Part shown: piece after piece, positions 7,181 to 15,637 of the stretch
Layout of the letters: every line of letters begins with the position of its first letter
How positions within the stretch are numbered: position 1 is the first letter of the stretch
Assembly (NCBI GenBank): GCA_964561495.1
Contig: CAZLPW010000044.1
Span: forward strand, 1-16,429
Reading direction: 5' to 3'
DNA length: 16,429 nt
From: CAZLPW01 sp964561495
GTDB lineage: Bacteria; Fidelibacterota; Marinisomatia; Marinisomatales; UBA1611
Notes under the pieces: generated by a model
Databases searched by the model: none
The model's input: only the letters and a program-made list of their open reading frames with translations
Told to the model about the DNA's origin: nothing
Translations under genes and position numbers: made by a program

Positions 7181-8902
7181 ATGGATAAACAATTTAACCC
7201 GCAATTTTCAAGGATAGGTGAGATACTAATTCATCAAGGGAAAATATCAGAGAGTCAGTTGAATGAGGCTCTTGCGCAACAAAAAAACACGAAAGAAAAA
7301 CTAGGCCAAACTCTTATTGGAATGAATGTAATAGAGGAAGATGACTTGATGGATGTATACTCGATGCAGTTAGGATATAAAAAAGCAGATAACTTTATTT
7401 TGCTTGAGGCGGACTCAAGTATTGCTGCTATGATACCAGAGGATTTTGCTCGTACTAATCGTGTGCTTGCTGTAAGTAAGAAAGGCGATACGCTTTTAGT
7501 TGCAATGGAAGATCCTGAAGATTTAGTGGTGATTGATTCAATAAAAAGATTGACAGGACTTAACTCAGAGATATTAGTTGCAGGGCCCGAATTGCTTGAG
7601 AAGGCAATGGAAAAGGTGTATGGTGATATTCAGAAATCGGCTGAGGTTGATGAGGCCATCTCAGGGATTACTGTTGTCTCAGGAGAAGAGGGTTCAGAAG
7701 AGAGAGTTGATCTTTCTCCAGAAAAAGCATCAAAGGAAGATGCTCCTATCGTAAAGCTAGTTAATCTGATTCTTCAAGAGGCGATCAAGGAAAGAGCGAC
7801 GGATATTCATCTAGAGCCGCAAGAAAAGCAGGTCACAGTAAGGATTCGAATAGATGGCGTTTTGCAAGTTATAATGACGCCACCACATTCTTCGCTAAGC
7901 GGTCTTTCAACAAGGATTAAAATTTTATCTAAATTAAATATTGCTGAAAAAAGGCTTCCTCAGGATGGAAGGTTCTCTATAAAAGCGCCTGGCAAGGATA
8001 TAGATGTTCGTGTTTCAATATTGCCAACTGTATATGGCGAAAAGATTGTTATGCGTCTCTTGGATAAGACAGGGTTTGATTTCAGTTTAGCATCACTTGG
8101 TTTTCCCAAAGATAATTTATTTATTTTTAAAAAAGTAATTAACCAGCCTTATGGTCTTGTAGTTGTCTCGGGTCCAACTGGCTCAGGAAAATCAACTTCT
8201 CTCTATGCTTCGCTCAAGGAAATAAAGGATGAGAGAACAAATATTACAACGGTTGAGGATCCTGTGGAATACCAGCTTGATGGAATAAACCAGGTGCAGG
8301 TGTTTGAGGATATTGGGTTAACTTTTGGAGGTTCACTTCGATCCATACTTAGGCAGGACCCTGATGTTTTATTAATTGGTGAAATTCGAGATGAGGAAAC
8401 TGCTGATATTGCAGTCAAGTTTGCTCTAACGGGGCACTTGGTTTTTTCAACGGTTCACGCTAATGATGCTCCTGGGACGATTACAAGATTATTAGATATT
8501 GGAATTGCACCATTTTTGGTGGGCTCTTGTTTAAATCTTGTAATGGCTCAAAGGCTAGTCAGAAAAATATGTGAAAAATGCAAAGAAGAGTATAAACCAA
8601 GTAATGAAGAGATGGCTCTTATAAATTTAGACCCAAAACGTGTTAAGGGTAGCCTATGGAGAGGTAAAGGTTGTAGTGAATGTAGGAATACTGGATACAA
8701 AGGGAGGACTGCAATTTTTGAAATGATCCCAATGGCTCGAGAACTCCGTGGACTTGTTTATGATAATGCTAATGAGGATAAGATAAGAGAACAAGCTCTT
8801 AAAAATGGAATGGTCACACTTCGAGAGGCTGGAATATCGCGTGTTTTAGATGGAACAACTTCTGTTGAAGAGATTTTGCGTTCTACAGTTGAGGATTTAT
8901 AG
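7181..8902 (+). CDS. pilB: Type IV pilus/type II secretion assembly ATPase (PilB/GspE)
   Basis: This is the cytoplasmic hexameric ATPase that drives pilin or pseudopilin polymerisation through the platform protein. The 573-residue product has a GspE N-terminal (MshEN-type) domain (about 10-150) and a second N domain from about 190 (DAPIVKLVNLILQEA, then ATDIHLEP). Walker A is GPTGSGKST at 331-339 and the Walker B region is LIGEIRDEETA around 398-408. An Asp box (TTVEDPVEYQ) precedes it, and a His box (GHLVFSTVHAND) follows at about 418-430. Zinc-binding cysteines are C464, C467, C498 and C501. All key residues are present and length is typical. The sequence alone does not separate PilB from GspE; gene context favours PilB. 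The 27-base gap upstream is A/T-rich with no Shine-Dalgarno. Confidence 0.95.
   Translation: MDKQFNPQFSRIGEILIHQGKISESQLNEALAQQKNTKEKLGQTLIGMNVIEEDDLMDVYSMQLGYKKADNFILLEADSSIAAMIPEDFARTNRVLAVSKKGDTLLVAMEDPEDLVVIDSIKRLTGLNSEILVAGPELLEKAMEKVYGDIQKSAEVDEAISGITVVSGEEGSEERVDLSPEKASKEDAPIVKLVNLILQEAIKERATDIHLEPQEKQVTVRIRIDGVLQVIMTPPHSSLSGLSTRIKILSKLNIAEKRLPQDGRFSIKAPGKDIDVRVSILPTVYGEKIVMRLLDKTGFDFSLASLGFPKDNLFIFKKVINQPYGLVVVSGPTGSGKSTSLYASLKEIKDERTNITTVEDPVEYQLDGINQVQVFEDIGLTFGGSLRSILRQDPDVLLIGEIRDEETADIAVKFALTGHLVFSTVHANDAPGTITRLLDIGIAPFLVGSCLNLVMAQRLVRKICEKCKEEYKPSNEEMALINLDPKRVKGSLWRGKGCSECRNTGYKGRTAIFEMIPMARELRGLVYDNANEDKIREQALKNGMVTLREAGISRVLDGTTSVEEILRSTVEDL
8891..8895 (+). promoter_or_regulatory. 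Shine-Dalgarno supporting the GTG start of pilC
   Basis: GAGGA lies in the end of the ATPase gene, 6 bases before the GTG at 8902, which shares one base with the ATPase stop codon (TAGTG). Confidence 0.55.
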
Positions 8903-10149
8903 TGGCTATATTTCATTATCTAACTAAAGATGAAGAAGGTAAGAGAAAAGAGGGTGAGATTCGTGCTGATTCGTTAGATCTTGCTGTAGAAAAATTGAGT
9001 TCTGGTGGTCAGATGATTATCAGTCTTAAGGAGGCAGATGAAACTTTTGACTTTTTGGGTCCTTTTCTAGATGAGATTCAATTATCTATTGAAAAAATAA
9101 AAAATCGAGTTCCACTATCTAATATTGTTTTCTTTACTCGTCAATTAGCGACAATGTTTTCAGCTGGATTAACTCTTGAAAGAGCAATACAGAGCTTGGC
9201 AGCAGAAGAAAAACATAAAAAGTTTAAAAGAATTTTAATTAATGTGGCTGAACACATTCGTAAAGGTTTAAACCTTTCTGAATCTTTGTCACGTCACCCA
9301 GGAGTATTTAATAGTCTCTTTGTTGCTATGACAAAAGCAGGTGAGGTTAGTGGTAATCTCAATGAAATTCTCGATCAACTTGCAACATATTTAGAAAGTT
9401 TGGATGATACAAGAAGGAAAGTCAAATCTGCAATGAATTATCCTGTTTTTATGGTTATTTTTCTCGGATTAATGTTGTCAGCTATGTTTTTGTGGATTAT
9501 TCCAAAATTTTCAGATGTATACGCTCAGCTGGGTGCGGGACTTCCTGCTGCAACACGAAGTCTAATGGAGTTTAGCCAATGGTTTAGCCAAAATGCGGGG
9601 CTAATGTTTTTTTTATTTATATTGGTTTCCTTTATACTTTGGTTAATATCTAAGACACAGAGAGGTGGCTATGCTGTTGATTCATTTTTATTAAAGGTTC
9701 CAGTATTTGGAGCGCTTATTGATCAGTCTATTTTAAATAAGTTTTGTAAAACATTTGGGATTCTTCTTGGAGCGGGTGTCCCAGTTCTTGAATCTACTGA
9801 TCTGTTAAAGAAAGTTGTTGATAATAAGGTTTATGCAAAAGCAGTAGAGGATGCATCTAATTTTATAAGGGATGGCTATAACATATCTACGGCATTGCGA
9901 AGGACGGAGGTGTTTCCATCTATCCTGCTGCAACTCGCAGCAACTGGTGAAGATACTGGAGAATTAGATACTCTTTTAGATAGAGCATCAGATTATTATC
10001 AAAAGCAGGTAAATGCGCTTGTTGATAGGATGACAACACTGATTGAGCCTCTTTTAATCCTGATGGTTGGAGGTGTCATCGCGCTTATGGTTGTTCTGAC
10101 CTATCTGCCAGTTTTTCATTTGGGCTCTGCATTACAATCAGGTTTGTAA
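8902..10149 (+). CDS. pilC: Inner-membrane platform protein (PilC/GspF)
   Basis: This polytopic inner-membrane protein is the platform on which the PilB/GspE ATPase assembles the fibre. The 415-residue product begins with the typical soluble start (FHYLTKDEEGKRKEGEI). It contains two GspF repeats, about 76-200 (FFTRQLATMFSAGLTLERAI, then MTKAGEVSGNL) and 277-400 (KTFGILLGAGVPVLEST, then AATGEDTGELDTLLDRA). Membrane segments fall at about 181-200, 232-250 and 385-407. Length and architecture are normal. The GTG start overlaps the ATPase stop by one base, implying translational coupling and matched production of the two partners. Confidence 0.95.
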   Translation: MAIFHYLTKDEEGKRKEGEIRADSLDLAVEKLSSGGQMIISLKEADETFDFLGPFLDEIQLSIEKIKNRVPLSNIVFFTRQLATMFSAGLTLERAIQSLAAEEKHKKFKRILINVAEHIRKGLNLSESLSRHPGVFNSLFVAMTKAGEVSGNLNEILDQLATYLESLDDTRRKVKSAMNYPVFMVIFLGLMLSAMFLWIIPKFSDVYAQLGAGLPAATRSLMEFSQWFSQNAGLMFFLFILVSFILWLISKTQRGGYAVDSFLLKVPVFGALIDQSILNKFCKTFGILLGAGVPVLESTDLLKKVVDNKVYAKAVEDASNFIRDGYNISTALRRTEVFPSILLQLAATGEDTGELDTLLDRASDYYQKQVNALVDRMTTLIEPLLILMVGGVIALMVVLTYLPVFHLGSALQSGL

Positions 10150-10156
10150 GAAGATT

Positions 10157-10801
10157 ATGATTTCAGTTTTACCATTAATTATTGGACCTGTTTGGGGCCA
10201 TATTTTAAAACATGCGATTAATTGGTTGAACATTGATGAATTCCAATTAGCCAATTCCAATCCAGTTTTAGAAATTATATGCGGATTATTTTTTATCTGG
10301 TCATTTAGTGCATTATCTTTTGCAGATGCTATTATTTTTTCTCTTATTTCTTCAACCTTATGTGCTATAGCTATTGTAGACCTTTTTACGATGCAGATTC
10401 CTCTTTTGTTTATTCTGGATAGCCTCTTTGTTTTATTAGTTTCAATTTTGCTAGGATATATAACATGGCCGAGTGCATTATGGGGTATATTTGTCGGGGC
10501 GATTGTGCCTGCTACTATAATGGTATTGACTGGTTTAGTTACTAAGCGTCAGGGAATGGGATATGGAGATATACAACTTGGAATAATACTTGGTGCCTGG
10601 TTGGGGCCATTGCGTATGGCGCTAACTCTTTTTGGTGCATCCTTATTGACTTTATTAACTTGGGTAGCGATTTCTTTTTTTAAAGGTTTTGATACTAATA
10701 GGGCACTTCCTTTTGCTCCTTTTTTATCTGTTTCTGGTATTGGATTATACGTTGTTAGTTTTTACTATCCGGAGTTATTTCAATTGGCATTATTAGGCTA
10801 A
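10157..10801 (+). CDS. pilD: Prepilin peptidase (A24 family) lacking the methyltransferase domain
   Basis: This inner-membrane aspartic peptidase would cleave the leader of type IV prepilins. The 214-residue protein is almost entirely hydrophobic, with several membrane helices. The two catalytic aspartates are visible: D75 in IVDLFTMQIP, and D138 in GYGDIQLG, a variant of GxGD. Full-length PilD is about 260-290 residues and has a cytoplasmic methyltransferase loop, usually with paired CxxC motifs. Here the N-terminal helix (LIIGPVWGHILKHAIN) runs within about 15 residues into NPVLEIICGLFFIW, the segment that follows the loop in normal enzymes, so the loop appears deleted. It should still be a peptidase; N-methylation of the mature pilin is doubtful. 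It starts 7 bases after pilC with only a weak upstream AAGAAG. Confidence 0.87.
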   Translation: MISVLPLIIGPVWGHILKHAINWLNIDEFQLANSNPVLEIICGLFFIWSFSALSFADAIIFSLISSTLCAIAIVDLFTMQIPLLFILDSLFVLLVSILLGYITWPSALWGIFVGAIVPATIMVLTGLVTKRQGMGYGDIQLGIILGAWLGPLRMALTLFGASLLTLLTWVAISFFKGFDTNRALPFAPFLSVSGIGLYVVSFYYPELFQLALLG

Positions 10802-10818
10802 TAGTATGAACTTATAGC

Positions 10819-13800
10819 ATGAGAGTATTATTAACATTTTTCATTTCGTCTGCAATTTTATTTTGTTTGGATTCTGAAATTCAAAAATCCTCTAATGGAT
10901 TTATATTTTCTGATAATGATTCTGGGGAAAAAATAATTTATCAAAACCCTGGATTTGAGCTAAAAGAAATAACTAAAAATGGCGCAACATTCTATAAGCC
11001 TGAAATGGATAATTCTGGTTCTATATCATCCTCTGGCGATCCTTTTTTGCCATCAGTTAGTACATATTATGCGGTTGAGCCAGGTAAGAGATATAGTGTG
11101 AATGTTAGTATAAATAATAAAGAAATAATTAACAATGTTGATCTGGGCTATATTGATTCATGGGAGAGTCAAGAAAACAACGTTGGGCTTATAGGTGAAA
11201 CTAATTCAAATGGAAACTGGCTCTTTCCGATGGACGTAGCCATTGTTTCTGATCCAATAATAATACGCGATGTCGTTGTCGTACAGCTTACTCTCACACC
11301 ATTTCAATATAATGCTAATAATAAAGAATTGACTGTTATTCATGAACTAGATGTTGAATTATATGAAGATGGAAATATTTCACAGCCGTTTATACCTGCT
11401 AAAAGATCAAGGGTTTTTGAACCCTTCTATGAGTCTCTAATTGTAAACTATCAAACAATAAATCGAGACGTTAACGAATATCAAAAGCCATCTATCCTTT
11501 ATGTGCTACCAAGTAATATTGGGAATTTACTTGGGATTGTCGAAGAACTATTCGATTGGAAGAGAAGAGTAGGTTATGAGGTTAATTATGTATCCTCATC
11601 TAACGTTGTAAATAATAAAAATAATCTAAAAAATTATATAGAAAATGCTTATGAGACATGGGAAAATCCGCCAGAGTATGTTACTATTTTTGGAGACGCT
11701 GAAGGGAGCTATGATATACCTACATGGAATGAGTCGTGGAGTGGCTATTATGGAGAAGGAGATCACCCATATTCTCAATTAGAAGGGAACGATCAATATC
11801 CTGAAGTTTTCTTAGGAAGGATATCATTTGATACCCAGTCACACTTAACTACTCAGATAAGCAAACTTTTAAACTATGAGTCGTCACCTTATACGGGAGA
11901 GAATTGGTTCACTCGAGCCTGTTTGACTGGTGACCCAAGTACATCTGGTATTTCTTGTGTAATTACCAATGAGCATATCCACGAGATTCTAGACCTTGTT
12001 GGATTTGATGATGTAAATACTATTTACAGTGGGTCATTCCCAAATCAGATGACATCAGGAATTACACAAGGAGTCTCCTTTTTTAATTATCGTGGATATT
12101 ATGGTGTAAGTGGTTTTGAGTCTAATGATGTGAATAATACTTCAAATGGTTTTATGCTTCCTGTTGCGACGGTAATAACATGCGGAACGGGTTCTTTTGC
12201 TAGTGGAGAATCTCTAATAGAAGATTTTACGCGTGCTGGCACGGCCTCTAATCCAAAGGGATCTGTAGTTTGTATTGGAACAGCTACATTAGGCACCCAT
12301 ACAATGTTTAATAATGTTGTTGATATGGGCTTTTATTATGGCGGTTTGATTGAGGGAATTTCATCTGCTGGTGGTGCCCTTATGTATGGTAAAATGATGC
12401 TGCACAGAAACTATCCAACCAATCCAAATGATTTTGCTAATATTTTTACTCATTGGAATAATTTAATTGGAGATGCCTCACTCCAAATGTGGAGTGCTTA
12501 TCCAAAGCAATTAAATGCTTCTCATGTATTCTCCGCTACATTAGGTACAAATTATATTGATCTGATTATTACTAGTGATGGTAACCCAGTTGAAAATGCT
12601 TGGGTCGCTCTACTTATGGATGATGATATTTCTGAATCTGCTTATACTAATTTAGACGGTTTTGTTAGAATTCCTATTGCATCTACGGTGACAGGTGAAG
12701 TGCTTGTCACGGCTACAAAACATAATTACTATCCATACCAGAGTTCATTTCAGATTTATGACCCAGGAGTATCAGTGCATTTGAATTCTGAAGTAATTAT
12801 ACTTGATGATGATACAGAAGGAAATTCATTAGGTAACAATGATGGTGTAGCAAATGGAGGTGAGGTAATTGAATTTTTCCCATCGATTAAAAATTTTGGC
12901 AGCGAATATGCTGAAAATATTGTTGGAATCCTAAAAACTGAAAATCCGAATGTTATGGTTATTGACTCTTTAGTCGTATATGGGAATCTATCTAGCAATG
13001 AATCTATCGTTGCGATAGAACCTTTTGTTTTCTCAGTTAATGATGGTCTTCCCGATCAGAGTAATCTGGATCTAATGCTTCAAATTAATGTAGGTGATGA
13101 AATTAATGCCACCAGTATAGTGCCTATTTATGTCTCAGGAAGTAAGCTGATTACTAATGGTATAGAGGTCGTTGGTTCAGCTGATAATGTTTTAACTCCA
13201 GGAGAAGAATCTTCTTTTAAAATTCAAATTGAAAATACGGGTACTGTATCATCACAGGAAATTATTGGAATTATTACGAGTCCATCTCCTTTTATAGAAA
13301 TAATTGATGCTAGTGGTTCTTGGCAGAGTATAGATGCTGGCGGGTCTATGGTAAATAGTGATGATTTGTTTCGTGTTAGCGCTATAGATGAAACTATCCC
13401 TGGAGCAACAGCAACTTTAATCCTCAATATTTCTACTAGCGATGGATATGTTTCAAACTCCATTATGCAAGTTCAAATTGGTGTGCCCACTGTTAATGAT
13501 CCAGTTGGTCCAGATTCATATGGTTACTACATATATGACAGTGGTGATGTTGGTTATGTATTGTCCCCAGCATATAATTGGATCGAGATTGATGACCGGT
13601 ATGGTGGTGATGGAAGCTACCTTAGCTCTTTGTCAGATAACGGTAATAATGGTGATGATGTTGAGACTATCGATCTTCCCTTTACATTTAGAATGTATGG
13701 AGTTGATTATGATCGGATAAGCATTTGTTCTAATGGCTGGGTATCTATGGGAGAAACGGACATGGAGTCCTTTAGAAATTATGAGCTTCCAGGTGTTGGT

Positions 13801-14391
13801 GGCCCTAGTCCAATGGTTGCTGTATTTTGGGATGATTTGAAGTTGACGAACGGTGGTCGTGTATACACTTGGTATGATCAGCAAAATAAGAAATTTTATG
13901 TTCAATGGTCACGGGTAAGAACCTATCAAAATAATTCCACTGAAAATTTTCAGGTAGTGCTCCACGACCCTGATTATTATCTCACTCCAACAGGCGACGG
14001 TGAAATACTAATGCAATACGAGGATTTTAATAACACCTCTTACGGTGAATATAGTTGGAGCCAGGTACATGGAGCATATTGTACCGTTGGTATTGAAGAT
14101 CATTCTATGACAGTTGGTCTGCAATATACTTTTCATAATAGTTACCATCCCGCTGCAATGGAGATTGAAGATGGTACAGCTCTTCTAATAACCACCAGAG
14201 GTAGCGATATACGGTTAGACGGTGACCTTAATTTAGATGGTAGCTTAAATATTTTTGATATACTGTTTCTTATTGATTTTATTTTAGGAAATAGCGATAC
14301 AATAAATCCATTCCTAGCTGATGCCAATGGTGATGGGATGGTAAATATTATGGATATGATTATGTTGATTCAGTCTGTGATGGGCTGGTGA
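10819..14391 (+). CDS. Secreted gingipain-like (C25) protein with Ig/CARDB-like modules and C-terminal dockerin
   Basis: This is an 1190-residue exported protein. A signal peptide (about 1-20) precedes a propeptide-like region (to about 200) and a C25 peptidase-like domain (about 224-585). The candidate nucleophile is C455 in TCGTGSF, but the usual catalytic YxGHG motif reads YRGYYG (424-429), with Tyr427 in place of His. A conserved-looking His494 lies in GTHT. Next come a carboxypeptidase-regulatory-like beta module (about 588-650) and two CARDB-like modules (about 655-770 and 775-895). A beta-rich domain (about 899-1125) has SNGW and VAVFWDDL motifs. A type I dockerin (about 1134-1190) has two calcium loops starting GDLNLDG and ADANGDG. 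The gene starts 17 bases after pilD without a clear Shine-Dalgarno. It may be a surface peptidase, or a non-catalytic surface protein if Tyr427 inactivates it. Confidence 0.85.
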   Translation: MRVLLTFFISSAILFCLDSEIQKSSNGFIFSDNDSGEKIIYQNPGFELKEITKNGATFYKPEMDNSGSISSSGDPFLPSVSTYYAVEPGKRYSVNVSINNKEIINNVDLGYIDSWESQENNVGLIGETNSNGNWLFPMDVAIVSDPIIIRDVVVVQLTLTPFQYNANNKELTVIHELDVELYEDGNISQPFIPAKRSRVFEPFYESLIVNYQTINRDVNEYQKPSILYVLPSNIGNLLGIVEELFDWKRRVGYEVNYVSSSNVVNNKNNLKNYIENAYETWENPPEYVTIFGDAEGSYDIPTWNESWSGYYGEGDHPYSQLEGNDQYPEVFLGRISFDTQSHLTTQISKLLNYESSPYTGENWFTRACLTGDPSTSGISCVITNEHIHEILDLVGFDDVNTIYSGSFPNQMTSGITQGVSFFNYRGYYGVSGFESNDVNNTSNGFMLPVATVITCGTGSFASGESLIEDFTRAGTASNPKGSVVCIGTATLGTHTMFNNVVDMGFYYGGLIEGISSAGGALMYGKMMLHRNYPTNPNDFANIFTHWNNLIGDASLQMWSAYPKQLNASHVFSATLGTNYIDLIITSDGNPVENAWVALLMDDDISESAYTNLDGFVRIPIASTVTGEVLVTATKHNYYPYQSSFQIYDPGVSVHLNSEVIILDDDTEGNSLGNNDGVANGGEVIEFFPSIKNFGSEYAENIVGILKTENPNVMVIDSLVVYGNLSSNESIVAIEPFVFSVNDGLPDQSNLDLMLQINVGDEINATSIVPIYVSGSKLITNGIEVVGSADNVLTPGEESSFKIQIENTGTVSSQEIIGIITSPSPFIEIIDASGSWQSIDAGGSMVNSDDLFRVSAIDETIPGATATLILNISTSDGYVSNSIMQVQIGVPTVNDPVGPDSYGYYIYDSGDVGYVLSPAYNWIEIDDRYGGDGSYLSSLSDNGNNGDDVETIDLPFTFRMYGVDYDRISICSNGWVSMGETDMESFRNYELPGVGGPSPMVAVFWDDLKLTNGGRVYTWYDQQNKKFYVQWSRVRTYQNNSTENFQVVLHDPDYYLTPTGDGEILMQYEDFNNTSYGEYSWSQVHGAYCTVGIEDHSMTVGLQYTFHNSYHPAAMEIEDGTALLITTRGSDIRLDGDLNLDGSLNIFDILFLIDFILGNSDTINPFLADANGDGMVNIMDMIMLIQSVMGW

Positions 14392-14455
14392 AGTTAGGTA
14401 TGATAAAATTAATTCAATTAGAGTTTTATCTGTAAATGGGTGTTTTTTTATTTAA
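14392..14455 (+). other. Intergenic gap between the C25 protein gene and pgsB
   Basis: This 64-base AT-rich stretch is the longest gap in the window and the most likely boundary between transcription units. It holds a weak hairpin and a run of seven T. No convincing promoter boxes and no Shine-Dalgarno for pgsB are visible. Confidence 0.6.
14402..14449 (+). terminator. Possible weak terminator-like hairpin
   Basis: GATAAAATT (14402-14410) can pair with AGTTTTATC (14422-14430), with one G-U pair and an 11-base loop. A run of seven T follows at 14443-14449, 12 bases after the stem. The stem is nearly all A-T and the T-run is displaced, so this is a poor intrinsic terminator. Confidence 0.25.
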
Positions 14456-15637
14456 ATGCTCATATCTCCCCTTTTCATATTAGTATCTATAGCGTTACTT
14501 CTTCTCTCAATTGGATTAATTGAGTTTAATTTACATCAGAGAGTTCTAACCACTATTCCGCTCAGGATACACGTAAATGGTACCAGAGGAAAATCTAGTG
14601 TTACCCGCTTAATAGCTGCGGGTCTCAGAGAGGGGGGAATTAGGACCTTTGCTAAAACCACTGGTACTGCGCCTAGAGTAATTGATGCAAATGGGAAAGA
14701 CCGTATTATTCATCGTTTGCGTCTCCCCTCAATAGGAGAACAGGTCAGATTGTTAAACTATTTTTCAAAAGAAAAATCTGAAGCAGTCGTCATTGAATGC
14801 ATGGCTGTCCAACCTCAGTATCAGTGGATATCTGAGCATCAAATGGTGCGTTCTAATATTGGTGTTATTACTAATGCTAGGCCTGATCATTTAGAAGAAA
14901 TGGGACCAACGGATAGAGATGTTGCTCTTAGTTTATGTAATTCAATTCCTGTAAATGGGATACTTGTAACTGCTGAAGATGATAAGGCAGACTTAATTCA
15001 AAAAATAGCAAAAGATAATGGAACAGAATTTATACGTCCAGATGATAAATCTGTGACAAAACAGGATCTTGGAAAATTTTCCTATATAGAACACCCTTCA
15101 AATATTTCGGTTGCTTTAGAGGTTTGTAAGAAGGCTGGTGTTGAAAGAAATATTGCTATAAAAGGGATGCAGAAAGTTCAACCTGACATGGGTGCTTTAA
15201 TATCGTGGATGTTATATAGGGGAAGCAGACAAATACAGTTCATTAATGGTATGGCAGCAAATGATCCTGTTTCAACACTCCAAATTTGGAAATTTATATT
15301 GGACCGATATCCAGCAAATGGAGGCACCTGTATTTTTTTTAACGCAAGAGATGATAGACCAGTTCGGACTAGGCAAATGGTAGAATTAACACTTAAGGAG
15401 ATTAAACCAGATCATTTTATAGTGCGTGCCGATAAAGTTGGAAAAATAATTAAAAAGACCAAGCATTTTTCGCCTGGCACTAAAATAGATACTTTTAATC
15501 TGAGAACAGAGGTTGATCAGGTTGTAAATAGGATTTTATCCTTACCAAATGAGTCTTTGTTATATGCAATTGGGAATCAGGTAGGAGACGGGCAAGAAAT
15601 TCTAAATTTACTTTCAGAGGTTAGAGAAGATGTCTGA
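14456..15637 (+). CDS. pgsB: PgsB/CapB, poly-gamma-glutamate synthase ligase subunit
   Basis: PgsB/CapB is the Mur-ligase-like, ATP-dependent amide ligase that, with PgsC, polymerises glutamate through its gamma-carboxyl. The 393-residue product matches the length I recall for the Bacillus enzyme. It has an N-terminal membrane helix (about 3-21), a P-loop VNGTRGKSS at 40-48 (Lys46), the family motif TTGTAPR at 68-74, ECMAVQP at 114-120, and the Mur-ligase-like NARPDHLEEMG at 140-150. It overlaps pgsC by 8 bases. The polymer cannot be read from the sequence: glutamate is expected from the family, but homologues in other phyla could use a different gamma-linked unit. The ATG follows a T/A-rich leader with no Shine-Dalgarno. 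Confidence 0.93.
   Translation: MLISPLFILVSIALLLLSIGLIEFNLHQRVLTTIPLRIHVNGTRGKSSVTRLIAAGLREGGIRTFAKTTGTAPRVIDANGKDRIIHRLRLPSIGEQVRLLNYFSKEKSEAVVIECMAVQPQYQWISEHQMVRSNIGVITNARPDHLEEMGPTDRDVALSLCNSIPVNGILVTAEDDKADLIQKIAKDNGTEFIRPDDKSVTKQDLGKFSYIEHPSNISVALEVCKKAGVERNIAIKGMQKVQPDMGALISWMLYRGSRQIQFINGMAANDPVSTLQIWKFILDRYPANGGTCIFFNARDDRPVRTRQMVELTLKEIKPDHFIVRADKVGKIIKKTKHFSPGTKIDTFNLRTEVDQVVNRILSLPNESLLYAIGNQVGDGQEILNLLSEVREDV
15616..15620 (+). promoter_or_regulatory. Shine-Dalgarno of pgsC
   Basis: AGAGG lies in the end of pgsB, 9 bases before the ATG at 15630, and supports the overlapping start. Confidence 0.5.

Noticed and set aside
10806..10817. Tiny ATG-AAC-TTA-TAG frame before the C25 gene
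   Set aside because: Three codons with no ribosome binding site; nothing suggests a leader peptide.
13442..13720. 92-codon + strand open frame inside the C25 gene
   Set aside because: It lies wholly within a well-supported gene in another frame, and its product is Met/Ile/Val-rich with no domain pattern. It is a shadow frame.
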